Below are positions 17,237-26,090 of a DNA stretch of 37,057 nt, piece after piece. The notes below the pieces were generated by a model. The model did not search any database, had not been told where the DNA came from, and was given only the letters and a program-made list of their open reading frames with translations. Source of the DNA: an uncultured Bacteroidales bacterium (GTDB lineage: Bacteria; Bacteroidota; Bacteroidia; Bacteroidales; Bacteroidaceae); contig CALZRA010000009.1 in assembly GCA_945828345.1 (NCBI GenBank), positions 1-37,057 of the forward strand, read 5' to 3'. Numbering within the stretch: position 1 is the stretch's first letter; each line of letters opens with the position of its first letter. The position numbers and the translations under genes were made by a program.

Positions 17237-19672
17237 TTACTTCAGGATAACCTTCTGACCGTTCTTGATGTACACCTGACCGCGTACGGGATAAAGCACA
17301 CGGCGGCCCTGCAGGTCGTAGTAGTCAGTTTCCGAGCTATTTACGTTTACACCAGCAATGCCAGTCACGTTATCGAATACGAGACGCATGGCGGCTGTTT
17401 CTTCACTTGTCAAGCCTTCTGTATCTATGTTAGCGTATGGCAGCACAGCCTTATTGGCAGGAATGGTTGCACTAAAGGCAGGAACAAAGGATGCGGTTGT
17501 TTCGTCCACATAAAGGCCATATACATCCGGGGCGGCTCCTGTATCCGTTGAGAATCCTGTGCGAGCCATCGTCGTGCCAAGCAGCTTGTTGTTGGCGGGT
17601 GCTGTTGCATCAGAAGTTGTGATGCCAAAATTATAGGCAGTCGAAGCCGTACCATTGAGCAATACAGGGGTATTGGCAGGAATAACCCCAGTAATCTCTT
17701 CCACATAGATGTCTGCACCTACATTGCGTGTCACATAATAAGCACGTACCCCCGAAGGAATGGTTACGGCCACTGGCAAGGTCATTGTAGACCAGCCTGC
17801 GCTGGAGAGCGTTACGGGAATCTCGTCTACTGCTTTGATGCGCAAACGAGAACCGGTATCACTATTGGCATTATCGTGCCATACGCCCAACCAAGCCGGA
17901 GTTCTGGAACTGAAAATATTTAAATAGCATCCATACATATTGCCCTTGATGCCCCACAAATCATCTGCTACCGTGGTAGACTCAAACGTGTAAGTATCCG
18001 CATCATATTTGTCCAGCGGAAGGTCAACCTGATTATTATCCTTAGTTTGACTGAAATAAAGTCCACTGTTCACATGCTGGATATAGTACTTGTTGACTTC
18101 GCCTGTTGCTTCAAACTTCATCAACGCCATCGGTGTTTTTGCGTCACTGGCCATAAAGCATTTACGGTTATTATCCTGTGGAACACCTTCTTTATTTGCA
18201 CGGGGGTCAGCATAGGCTATATGACTCGTATAGCCGTCCTTACCTGAATAAATCAGATAGTACTTATCTGTATCCAGTGTAAAACCATAAGTGGCATCGG
18301 AAAATACACTTGCGACATTCTCTATCGTCACCTCATCCGATTTACTCTGCAAAGCAGCTATATAGTCTGCTGAAATGTATTTGGTAAGATAATCAGAAGC
18401 AAGAGCCACATTCTTGTCATTACCAGCTGCTGTAGCCAGCTCTTCCCAAGAAACCTCTGTCACTTTAAATGCAGATCCTGGATCTGTAGGAGCACTACTG
18501 TCACCCCAAGTCCCGAGACGTGCATTCCAACCCTTGTATATTACAGTGCTACTGTGTCCACCTAAATACGCTGAACCTGCTGTACGAATCGTAATCGCAT
18601 CCGTATTTTGGGAATGGATACCCAACACATAAGCTGTAGGATTAGCAGAAACAGAAGCCTTGCCATTTGTTGCTGTTACGCCATAGTAAACACCACCGAC
18701 TGATTTACCCATATTACGCAAAACCACCTCATTAGGTGAGGTTGACACACGCTCAAAGAACCAAATCTGGTTCAGATTGAAAGACTCGCTAACCGCACAC
18801 GTGTTAATGTCACTATCAGAGATACGCTGCATGTAGTAGGGGAAAATTTTCGAACCGTTTTCGGTTTTGTAACGGCACTGCATCAAATACGGCGTATTCA
18901 TCTTCACAGGGAAGGTATAGTTTGAGGTCAACTGTATGTCAATTACCTGATTGGCTGTCACATTACCCTCAGTCGAGCTATTCAATGTATAGGTACCCGC
19001 AGCAGAAGACAGTGCCTCAGTAACCAGATCTGAAATGGACTTGCCAATTATCACATCGTCCACCGTCTTACTGAAATTGTACAGACCTTCACTGCTGTCA
19101 GTACAATTGATTATCACGTCAGTTGTAGGCACTTCAAGAAATTGGAAAGCAATCTCAGTACCATCGACTGCCAATTGACCAGAATTATATTTAATGGGAC
19201 ACCCACTAGCCTTGCTGGATTTTATAATATATGCATTTCCCGATTCATCTATTGGGTTGACGGGAACTTCTACTACTTCAAATAAAAACTTTGCATCTGC
19301 ACTTGTAGCACTGGCAACATCATTGCGAAACGAACCTGAACCACTGTTAAATCCATGAACAAACTTACCCGAATAGTCTTGCATAGCAATTTCCGTTGCA
19401 CTCACCTTATACAAGGTATAGACAAAATAGAAATTACTGGTGGAGATTTCATTGGAACCCAGATTGTAATAACAACCGTCAGTTGAATAAGGCTCCCCTG
19501 TGATTCCGATGAAAGAGTTCACATCAGTACCTCCTACATGGAGAACGACCTTTACACTTTGCCCTGTAGCAAGGCCTGACAAATCCAACGCAGACCCATT
19601 GTAAGTAAACTGCGCGTGCGCTACCCCCATGCAAATCAGGAGAAGCGACAGAAAAAGAGTAATCTTTCTCAT
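17237..19672 (-). CDS. Secreted protein with T9SS type A-like sorting domain, AT-rich gene
   Basis: 811-residue predicted surface or secreted protein, function unknown. Signal peptide at residues 1-20 (MRKITLFLSLLLICMGVAHA). The body is rich in Ser, Thr, Asp and aromatic residues and reads like beta-rich lectin or adhesin modules. Two segments (for example KIFPYYMQRISDSDINTC and GEVNKYYIQHVNSGLYFSQT) resemble ricin-type or similar carbohydrate-binding repeats, but not firmly. A later segment (WSTMTLPVAVTIPSGVRAYY ... TPVLLNG) is a pattern common before sorting domains in Prevotella proteins. The C-terminus SETDYYDLQGRRVLYPVRGQ, ending VYIKNGQKVILK, is a typical T9SS signal. The gene is visibly more AT-rich than its neighbours, especially its 5' two thirds. 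A -7 box lies at 19880-19887. Confidence 0.85.
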   Translation of the reverse strand: MRKITLFLSLLLICMGVAHAQFTYNGSALDLSGLATGQSVKVVLHVGGTDVNSFIGITGEPYSTDGCYYNLGSNEISTSNFYFVYTLYKVSATEIAMQDYSGKFVHGFNSGSGSFRNDVASATSADAKFLFEVVEVPVNPIDESGNAYIIKSSKASGCPIKYNSGQLAVDGTEIAFQFLEVPTTDVIINCTDSSEGLYNFSKTVDDVIIGKSISDLVTEALSSAAGTYTLNSSTEGNVTANQVIDIQLTSNYTFPVKMNTPYLMQCRYKTENGSKIFPYYMQRISDSDINTCAVSESFNLNQIWFFERVSTSPNEVVLRNMGKSVGGVYYGVTATNGKASVSANPTAYVLGIHSQNTDAITIRTAGSAYLGGHSSTVIYKGWNARLGTWGDSSAPTDPGSAFKVTEVSWEELATAAGNDKNVALASDYLTKYISADYIAALQSKSDEVTIENVASVFSDATYGFTLDTDKYYLIYSGKDGYTSHIAYADPRANKEGVPQDNNRKCFMASDAKTPMALMKFEATGEVNKYYIQHVNSGLYFSQTKDNNQVDLPLDKYDADTYTFESTTVADDLWGIKGNMYGCYLNIFSSRTPAWLGVWHDNANSDTGSRLRIKAVDEIPVTLSSAGWSTMTLPVAVTIPSGVRAYYVTRNVGADIYVEEITGVIPANTPVLLNGTASTAYNFGITTSDATAPANNKLLGTTMARTGFSTDTGAAPDVYGLYVDETTASFVPAFSATIPANKAVLPYANIDTEGLTSEETAAMRLVFDNVTGIAGVNVNSSETDYYDLQGRRVLYPVRGQVYIKNGQKVILK

Positions 19673-19879
19673 GATTGATAATTTATTTTTGAAGTAATTT
19701 TTTCGTTATAATCCATCTCATCCACAACATAACCGCAGCCGCGCGGAAGGGGCATTGTTCTGTGAAGGTTAAGCATATGGGGCGTGCGGCACATTGTATC
19801 CTTTGCTTCGCGCAGCAAAACAGTCTCCCTACAGAACTTGATACGCAGGTATTCCGGCAGATGATAGAATTGGTCGCGA

Positions 19880-19887
19880 CAAAGGTA
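19880..19887 (-). promoter_or_regulatory. Candidate -7 box for the 17237-19672 gene
   Basis: On the minus strand the octamer is TACCTTTG, a perfect TAnnTTTG. It implies a leader of about 200 bases. No TTTG is found at the -33 position. Apart from this box and the thrA terminator, 19673-20083 holds nothing recognisable. Confidence 0.5.
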
Positions 19888-19993
19888 ATTTATTTCTTCC
19901 TATTTAGGATTTCGGGGGGGGTAGTTTTAGTTTTTTAATCTTATTTATAAGGACAGCTTCGTTTTTGTCAAGCCTGCTTGGCGTTTTAGGGCA

Positions 19994-20025
19994 TAAAAAA
20001 CGTCCGCCTTGCAGCGGACGTTTTA
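19994..20025 (-). terminator. Intrinsic terminator of thrA
   Basis: Perfect 11-bp arms AAAACGTCCGC (19997-20007) and GCGGACGTTTT (20014-20024) with a 6-base loop. On the minus strand the stem runs into TTTTTTATG. It starts about 60 bases after the thrA stop. The symmetric A and T tracts may let it work in both directions. Confidence 0.9.
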
Positions 20026-20083
20026 AGGGAAAGAAATATATCAGGTGGTCCAGGGCTACCGATGACGACGGCCGCCGGAGGAG

Positions 20084-22510
20084 TCAAACGTTGGCCACAC
20101 GCATAATGTCGGCAAAGACGCCGGCTGCCGTGACGTCGGCCCCGGCACCATAACCCTGAATGAGCATGGGATGTTCGCGGTAACGCTCGGTGGTGAGCAA
20201 AATGATGTTGTTGGAACCTTCGAGGTTGTAGAAGGGATGGTCCTGAGGGATTTCACGCAGACTGACACGCCCATTCCCTTCAGCCCATTCGGCCACAAAA
20301 CGCCAGCACTTGTGTTCGCGCTCCAAACGTTGACGCTCGCGCTCGAAGTGCTCGTCCTGACGGGGAAGTTCTTCCCAGAACTCCTGCAAGGTGCCCTCGA
20401 AGAGCGATGCCGGGATGAAAAGGTGCTGCTCGATGTCGGCTGCCTCGACGCGATAACCGCTCTCGCGGGCCAGGATGACAATCTTGCGAATCACGTCGTG
20501 GCCCGACAGGTCGATGCGCGGATCAGGTTCGGAATAACCGTTCTGCTGGGCCAAGCGCACGGCCTGACTGAGTGTGACCTGGGGCGAAAGGGTGTTGAAC
20601 ACGTAATTGAGTGTGCCCGAAAGCACGGCTTCGATACGCAACACGCGGTCGCCCGAGGCAATGAGGTCGTTGATGGTGTGGATGATGGGCAGTCCGGCTC
20701 CCACGTTGGTCTCGTAGAGGTACTTCACTCCCTTCTCTCGGGCCAGCTGTTTGAGATGCTGGTAGTGGTCGAAGGGCGAGGAGGCCGCAATCTTGTTGGC
20801 TGCCACAATGTTCACGTGGTGGTTGAGCAGCCACTCGTAATGGGAGGCCACCTCAGGCGAAGCGGTGCAGTCGACAAACACGGGGTTGAAGATGTTCATC
20901 GCCTCTATCTCCTGCATCATGCGCTCCACGCCGCCTTCGCCGTCCTGCTGCATGAGTTCCTGCAACCGGTCAAGGGGCAGGCCGTCACGGTTGTAGGCGG
21001 CATGGGAACGTCCGCTCACCCCCACCAGGTTGAGCTTGAGACCGCGCTGCCGCAGGAGCTGGTCGCGCTGCGAGACAATCTGGCGCAGCAGACTGCCACC
21101 CACTGTACCCGTGCCGCAGATGAAGAGGTTGAGGTCCTGATGTTCACTCAGGAAGAAGCTGTCGTGGAGTACGTTGAGCGTCTTGCGCAGCTGTCCGCGG
21201 TCTACGACAAAGGAGAGGTTCATTTCCTGACCACCCATGGCCACCGCACTGATGCTGATGCCGTTGCGTCCCAACACGCTGAACAGCTGGCCCGCAATGC
21301 CCGGCATACGGCGCATACGCTCGCCTACCACGGCCACGCTGGCCAGATTCTCGACCAACAAAGCCGGATTCATGGAGCCGTCGGCTATTTCGAGGGCGAA
21401 CTCGCTGTCGAGCAACTGGCAGGCCCGGTGGGCATCGGCGGGGGTCATACACACCGACGTACTGGTTTCGGAAGAGTTCTGCGCCACCATGAAGACGCTG
21501 ATGCCGCCGTCGGCCAAGGTGGTGAAGATGCGGCGGTTCACACCGATGACACCCACCATGGAGGGGCCGCTCACCGTGACCATGCTCATGTCGCGCACGG
21601 AGGAAATGCCTCTGATGGGCCTTTCGCTGGGAGCAGCATCGCGGCGGATGACACTGCCGCGGTGGTCGGGGTGGAAGGTGTTTTTGACATAGATGGGTAT
21701 GTTGCAGCTGCACACAGGATAGATGGTGGGCGGATAGACCACTTTCGCACCAAAGTTGCAAAGCTCCATGGCCTCGGCATAGGACAGCTCGTCGATGGTG
21801 TAGGCCGTGGGGATGATGCGCGGGTCAGCGGTCATGAAGCCGTCGACATCGGTCCAGATTTCGAGGGCCTCGGCCTGAAGGGCGGCGGCCAGTATGGCTG
21901 CGGTGTAGTCGGAACCGCCCCGACCCAAGTTGGTGGTGATGCCGGTGGCGGCATCGGAGGCGATGAAACCGCCCATCACAGCTACGGACGGCAGGTCGGC
22001 AAGGGTTTCGGCTATACGGGCATGGGTCTGCTTGAAGTCTACCAGGTGTTTCTCGCCCTGTCGGAAGGTCTTGATGAGGTGGCGGGCATCGAAGTGCTGC
22101 GCCCCATCGATGAGCTGCGTCACGATGAGGGAGGAGAGCCGTTCGCCGTAGGCGACAATGGCGTCGGCGGTCTTAGGAGTCAAGTCCTGGATGAGGCAGA
22201 CTCCATGCAAGATGCTGCGCAACTCGGTGAGCAGCGCGTCGAGCTGTGCATGGAGAGCATCGCGCCTTCCGGCCGGGATGACGGCGGCCACCATGTCGCG
22301 GTGGCGCTGGGCCAGTGCCTCGAGTTCGTCCAAATAGGCTGTCTGCCCCGCAGCTGCCTGCGAGGTGAGGCGGATGAGCTGGTCGGTGACACCGCCCAAG
22401 GCCGACACGACCACGACAACAGGCCGCGCCGTGCTCTCGACAATCCGCTTGACCTGGTATATGCTTTGGGGAGTTCCGACCGAACTCCCGCCAAATTTCA
22501 GAATTTTCAT
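20084..22510 (-). CDS. thrA: Bifunctional aspartate kinase/homoserine dehydrogenase
   Basis: 808-residue cytoplasmic enzyme catalysing the first step (aspartate to aspartyl phosphate) and third step (aspartate semialdehyde to homoserine) of the threonine/methionine branch. The N-terminal kinase domain opens MKILKFGGSSVGTP and includes GRGGSDYTAAILAAAL and the DPRIIPTA segment. ACT-type regulatory domains follow at about 310-460 (MVTVSGPSMVGVIGVNRRIF; SVAVVGERMRRMPGIAGQLF), consistent with feedback control by threonine. The dehydrogenase domain starts near 467 with the nucleotide-binding LFICGTGTVGGSLLRQ and carries ANKIAASSPFDHYQHL and YETNVGAGLPIIHTINDL. Length and fusion match the Bacteroidetes and enterobacterial ThrA. 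The gene has its own terminator and no thrB or thrC beside it. No leader peptide attenuator was seen upstream. Confidence 0.97.
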   Translation of the reverse strand: MKILKFGGSSVGTPQSIYQVKRIVESTARPVVVVVSALGGVTDQLIRLTSQAAAGQTAYLDELEALAQRHRDMVAAVIPAGRRDALHAQLDALLTELRSILHGVCLIQDLTPKTADAIVAYGERLSSLIVTQLIDGAQHFDARHLIKTFRQGEKHLVDFKQTHARIAETLADLPSVAVMGGFIASDAATGITTNLGRGGSDYTAAILAAALQAEALEIWTDVDGFMTADPRIIPTAYTIDELSYAEAMELCNFGAKVVYPPTIYPVCSCNIPIYVKNTFHPDHRGSVIRRDAAPSERPIRGISSVRDMSMVTVSGPSMVGVIGVNRRIFTTLADGGISVFMVAQNSSETSTSVCMTPADAHRACQLLDSEFALEIADGSMNPALLVENLASVAVVGERMRRMPGIAGQLFSVLGRNGISISAVAMGGQEMNLSFVVDRGQLRKTLNVLHDSFFLSEHQDLNLFICGTGTVGGSLLRQIVSQRDQLLRQRGLKLNLVGVSGRSHAAYNRDGLPLDRLQELMQQDGEGGVERMMQEIEAMNIFNPVFVDCTASPEVASHYEWLLNHHVNIVAANKIAASSPFDHYQHLKQLAREKGVKYLYETNVGAGLPIIHTINDLIASGDRVLRIEAVLSGTLNYVFNTLSPQVTLSQAVRLAQQNGYSEPDPRIDLSGHDVIRKIVILARESGYRVEAADIEQHLFIPASLFEGTLQEFWEELPRQDEHFERERQRLEREHKCWRFVAEWAEGNGRVSLREIPQDHPFYNLEGSNNIILLTTERYREHPMLIQGYGAGADVTAAGVFADIMRVANV

Positions 22511-22540
22511 AGGGGTGGAGCGGAGAAAATGGCTTCGCTC

Positions 22541-22612
22541 AGTTGATAGTTTATAAGTTGAGAAGTTTATGGTTGAGAAGTTTTTAAGTTGAGAAGTTTA
22601 TGGTTGGGAAGG
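22541..22612. repeat. Short tandem array of GTTGAGAAGTTTA-type units
   Basis: About five degenerate copies of a 15-18 base unit (GTTGA(G/T)A(A)GTTT with T, A or G joints) run head to tail just upstream of thrA. Single copies of the same word border the elements at 6920-7230 and 11361-11674 and occur at 1648-1666. Confidence 0.7.
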
Positions 22613-22746
22613 GGGAGGTTGCAGAGTTTGGAACAGGCGTTCGAGTGAATGTCATGCCGGGGCGTGGCCGGTCAATCTGCCAGGGGTGATGCGTTGTTGC
22701 CCCCCTTCTTTAAACGCATGAAACGCTTGAACAGGGCGTACACTAA

Positions 22747-22853
22747 CGCTTTTGCCCTTACAGGGCGAGCTTTATCGCCTCATTCTACCCAGGGCGATGC
22801 CCTGGGCTATGCGCTTGTTGGGCTTTCAGCCCGTGCCATGAACGCTTGAAAAG
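22747..22853. repeat. Palindromic intergenic element, copy C (right-half type)
   Basis: It carries the same ordered hairpins as the right halves of copies A and B: GCCCTTACAGGGC (22754-22766), CCCAGGGCGATGCCCTGGG (22788-22806) and GGGCTTTCAGCCC (22820-22832), then GTGCCATGAACGCTTG. Neighbouring bases to about 22895 repeat decayed pieces such as GGGCGT and GAACGCTT. No terminal inverted repeat is clear in this copy. Confidence 0.75.
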
Positions 22854-22930
22854 GGCGTGACATGAGCGCTGTCAATATCCCGTGCTTTGAACGCTTAGTC
22901 CCCAAACCTTATTCCGAATGAACTGACTTC

Positions 22931-24445
22931 TCAGAGTTTCACCTTCACCTTCTTGCCCTTGGACTCATTCTGCAAGCGGTCGAGGGCGGTGACCACATAA
23001 GTGTATTCTTCATGCCGGGCCTTATAGGGGAGCTTGAGCAAGGTGGCTGGCGTGATGGCCACAATGTGAGACGGGTCGTAGAGGTCGATTCGCTCGCCCT
23101 TGGCAAAACGGTAGACCACATAGTTGCGGGCTACGTCCATTTCGCCCTTGCCCTTGGGAGCTGTCCAGAAGAGATAATAGCCGTCGGGCATCCACATGGC
23201 CTTGAGACCGCGCGGAGCACCAGGGGCCTTGTCATCGATGAAGGGATAGAGTGGCTGCAAGGCCGGCGTGCGGTGGTATTTCTGCTGCAAGGCCGAGGCG
23301 TAGTTACCTTCATTGCGCACCAACGCGGCCGAGTACCACAGGCAGGAACCCTGAACGCCGCGCAGCGAACGCTGCAGCCGGAACTTGGCCTCCATCTGGT
23401 TGAGTTCGGGATTCTTGGTGTCGGCGGCCCGCACGGTACGTTCTATGTCCTGGCCTATAACCAACGGACGTGCCCCGGCAAAACGGCTCCACCACTTGAT
23501 GAGCTCCTCGTAGTCGGCTGTGCGGTGACCCATTTCCCAGTAGAGCTGCGGCACGTTGTAGTCCACCCAGCCCTTGTTGATCCAATAGAGCACGTCGGCA
23601 TAGAGGTCGTCGTAGTTTTGCAGGCCGCCCGTATTGGAGCCCGGCAGGCTGCTGCCCGCCTGTGCGTTGTGATAGATGCCAAACGGACTGACTCCGAACT
23701 TGACCCAAGGCTTGGCGGAACGGATGCTTTCGTGCAGCATCTCGATGAACGAATTGACGTTGTAACGACGCCAGTCGGCGATGTGGCTGAAGCCATTGCG
23801 GTGGCTCTCAAAGGTACGCTGGTCGGGGATAGACACGCCCGCCACGGGATAGGGGTAGAAATAGTCATCGATGTGGAGGCCGTCGATGTCGTAGCGGCGG
23901 ACTATGTCGGTCACCACCTTACAGATGTAACGGTGGTTCTCGGGCAGTCCCGGATCGAAGAGGATAAGTCCGTCGTACTCAAAGAAGCGGTCGGGATTCT
24001 GCACATAGGGATGCATCATGGACAGCTCGGTGGTACCCTTTGTCTTGGCCCGGAAAGGGTTGATCCAGGCGTGCAACTCCATGCCCCGGCGGTGGCACTG
24101 CTGAACCATCCACTCCAAAGGGTCCCAATAGGGATTGGGTGCTTTGCCCTGCTGGCCCGTCAGGAAACGGCTCCAAGGCTCATAGGGAGAGTTGTAGAAG
24201 GCGTCGGCCTCGCCACGCACCTGAAAGATGACGGTGTTGATGCCGCACTGCTGCATCACATTGAGCTGGCGGGTCAGATTGGCCTGCATGGCATCGCGGG
24301 ACATGCCCTGAAACTGCCCGTTAATAAACTGAATCCAAGCACCACGGAACTCACGCTTGGGAAGTACTTGCTGCGCAAAAGCAGCCTGAAGGATAAGGAG
24401 CAGCAACAAGACGGCTGCGCTGGTTCTTCTCATTAGGGAAAACAA
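22931..24445 (-). CDS. Secreted GHL10 (DUF187) family glycoside hydrolase, paralogue 2
   Basis: 504-residue predicted exported glycosidase related to the gene at 133-1602. Signal peptide: MFSLMRRTSAAVLLLLLILQAAFA, cleavage before QQ. The GHL10 landmarks are REFRGAWIQFINGQFQGMSR (about 32-51), NTVIFQVRGEADAFY, RRGMELHAWINPFRAK, and the active-site-like strand YDIDGLHIDDYFYPYP with D188, H191 and D193. The C-terminal ~95 residues (GAPRGLKAMWMPDGYYLFWT ... YVVTALDRLQNESKGKKV) form an FN3-like domain, as in paralogue 1. A glycan-cleaving role in the periplasm, perhaps on denuded peptidoglycan as for DigH, is plausible from family knowledge only. A -7 box at 24465-24472 lies 20 bases before the start. 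Confidence 0.9.
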   Translation of the reverse strand: MFSLMRRTSAAVLLLLLILQAAFAQQVLPKREFRGAWIQFINGQFQGMSRDAMQANLTRQLNVMQQCGINTVIFQVRGEADAFYNSPYEPWSRFLTGQQGKAPNPYWDPLEWMVQQCHRRGMELHAWINPFRAKTKGTTELSMMHPYVQNPDRFFEYDGLILFDPGLPENHRYICKVVTDIVRRYDIDGLHIDDYFYPYPVAGVSIPDQRTFESHRNGFSHIADWRRYNVNSFIEMLHESIRSAKPWVKFGVSPFGIYHNAQAGSSLPGSNTGGLQNYDDLYADVLYWINKGWVDYNVPQLYWEMGHRTADYEELIKWWSRFAGARPLVIGQDIERTVRAADTKNPELNQMEAKFRLQRSLRGVQGSCLWYSAALVRNEGNYASALQQKYHRTPALQPLYPFIDDKAPGAPRGLKAMWMPDGYYLFWTAPKGKGEMDVARNYVVYRFAKGERIDLYDPSHIVAITPATLLKLPYKARHEEYTYVVTALDRLQNESKGKKVKVKL

Positions 24446-24464
24446 ATTTTGGTGTTTGCGGGTT

Positions 24465-24472
24465 CAAAGGTA
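24465..24472 (-). promoter_or_regulatory. -7 box of the GHL10 gene, divergent to the IspD-LicD promoter
   Basis: On the minus strand the octamer is TACCTTTG, fitting TAnnTTTG. The -33 region is only a T-run. It implies a leader of less than 20 bases. Confidence 0.6.
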
Positions 24473-24492
24473 GTGTTTTTCTAAAAAAGCGG

Positions 24493-24500
24493 TATCTTTG
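24493..24500 (+). promoter_or_regulatory. -7 box of the 24542-33231 gene run
   Basis: TATCTTTG fits TAnnTTTG perfectly, followed by TGCGCAC, about 40 bases before the first start codon. No clear TTTG is seen at -33. The two divergent -7 boxes are only 20 bases apart, so the promoters overlap. Confidence 0.65.
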
Positions 24501-24541
24501 TGCGCACATAATTTATAGAACACCCCTTAACTCATGCAAGC

Positions 24542-26080
24542 ATGACACGCAACATTGCCATAGTTTTGGCCGGGGGAACAGGCAGCCGCATGGGCGGAAA
24601 CTGCCCCAAACAGTTCCGCACGCTGGCCGGTCGCACTGTGCTCGAACACAGCCTGTCTGCCTTCGAGCAGAATGGGCTGGTGGACGAGGTGGCCGTGGTG
24701 CTGCACCCGCAATATCACGGCGAGACCCAGAAGCTCATTGCGGCGCGCGGCTGGAAGAAGGTGAAGCGGCTGTTGGAAGGCGGAGCGGAACGCTGGGGCT
24801 CTACGCTGTCGGCGCTGAAGGCCTTCGAAGGCGAGGATGCCAACCTGATCTTCCACGATGCAGCCCGTCCCTTAGTGAGCCAGCGCATCATTACCGAAGT
24901 GTGCGAAGCCCTGCGCTCCTACCAGGCGGTAGGTGTAGGCATTGACTCGGTCGATACCTTGATGAAGGTGGAGAACGGCCTGATGACGCACGTGCCAGAC
25001 CGCAGCGTGATGCAACGGATGCAAACACCACAGGCGTTCCGCTTGGCCACCATCACCGAAGCTTACCGCCTCGCACTGGCTGACCCTCACTTCAAGGCGA
25101 CAGACGATTGCAGCGTGGTGCTCAAGTACCTGCCCGACACTCCTATATATATAATAAGGGGGGAGGAGCGCAACCTGAAGCTGACTTATGCCGATGACCT
25201 GCTCACGCTGGAACGGCTCATGGCTACGCCCGACAAAGACGGCACGGCCACCCCGCCGGCTGGCTCTGACACAGACCCGATGCGTTACCTGAAGGCGTAC
25301 CAACGCCGCCACCTGCGCGAAATGCAATGGGCTGAACTGGAGATTCTGACCGAAGTGGCCCGGGTGTGTGAAGCCGAAGGCATCCCCTACTGGTTAGACA
25401 GCGGCACGCTGTTGGGGGCCGTGCGCCATGGGGGCTTCATACCTTGGGACGATGACATCGACATCTGTATGCCCATAGAGGAAGTTCCGCGCTTCGTGAA
25501 GGCAGCGCAGCAACGGCTGCCCAAGCACCTGCAAGTGCAGACTCCCGACACAGAGCCGGAACTGCGTATGCCTGTGTGTAAGGTGAGGAATCTCAATTCG
25601 TTCATGGTCGAAGCCGACGATGACTTTGCCAAAGGTTATGCCAAAGGACTGTTTATAGACATCTTCCCCATGCACGACTGGCCCTCGTTCGGCCCCAAGT
25701 TCTCCAAGAAGGTGGCCCGGGGATATTGTCGTGCCAACGCGATCCTCCATGCGCAGCACACCTACAGCTGGCGCGCCTGTGCCGAACTGTTCTACTTCGG
25801 GGCCAAACGGACCCTGTTCAAACTGGCATGGACCATAGGCAGCCTGTTCGTGGGCAAAGGCAAATACTACTCCAACACGCTGAACAACAGTGGCAACGGC
25901 AACCGCCACCTGCGCTCCAGCATCTTCCCACTGGGCACCATCCAGTTTGAAGGCCGCACCTTTGCTGCCCCTGCCGACCCCGACACCTACCTGAAGGACC
26001 TGTTCGGCAACTACATGGACCTGCCCCCCGAAGACCAGCGCACAGGCCACGCCTGCTTCTACGTAGCCAAACTCTCCTAA
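24542..26080 (+). CDS. IspD-like cytidylyltransferase fused to LicD phosphotransferase
   Basis: 512-residue two-domain cytoplasmic protein. Residues 1-230 are IspD/TarI-like: AIVLAGGTGSRMGGNCPKQF (CTP-binding loop), HDAARPLVS, MQTPQAFRLATI and TDDCSVVLKYL. This family activates an alcohol phosphate (methylerythritol-4-P, ribitol-P) with CTP. Residues ~265-512 are LicD: YWLDSGTLLGAVRHGG, then WDDDIDICM with D303, D304, D305 and D307, which coordinate metal, and a C-terminal GHACFY. LicD proteins transfer phosphocholine, phosphoethanolamine or similar groups from a CDP carrier to glycans and share a fold with the ribitol-phosphate transferase fukutin. It may make and use the same CDP-alcohol, or the IspD half may serve isoprenoid synthesis. 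It is the first gene of the run, 10 bases before the next. Confidence 0.9.
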   Translation: MTRNIAIVLAGGTGSRMGGNCPKQFRTLAGRTVLEHSLSAFEQNGLVDEVAVVLHPQYHGETQKLIAARGWKKVKRLLEGGAERWGSTLSALKAFEGEDANLIFHDAARPLVSQRIITEVCEALRSYQAVGVGIDSVDTLMKVENGLMTHVPDRSVMQRMQTPQAFRLATITEAYRLALADPHFKATDDCSVVLKYLPDTPIYIIRGEERNLKLTYADDLLTLERLMATPDKDGTATPPAGSDTDPMRYLKAYQRRHLREMQWAELEILTEVARVCEAEGIPYWLDSGTLLGAVRHGGFIPWDDDIDICMPIEEVPRFVKAAQQRLPKHLQVQTPDTEPELRMPVCKVRNLNSFMVEADDDFAKGYAKGLFIDIFPMHDWPSFGPKFSKKVARGYCRANAILHAQHTYSWRACAELFYFGAKRTLFKLAWTIGSLFVGKGKYYSNTLNNSGNGNRHLRSSIFPLGTIQFEGRTFAAPADPDTYLKDLFGNYMDLPPEDQRTGHACFYVAKLS

Positions 26081-26090
26081 AACAATCACC

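Noticed and set aside
20171-22546. 791-codon plus-strand open frame opposite thrA
   Set aside because: Antisense shadow of a GC-rich gene; the translation is low-complexity, with no family motif, whereas thrA is unmistakable.
23012-24436. 474-codon plus-strand open frame opposite the GHL10 gene
   Set aside because: Mirror frame of a clear GHL10 coding sequence; composition is typical of antisense translation.
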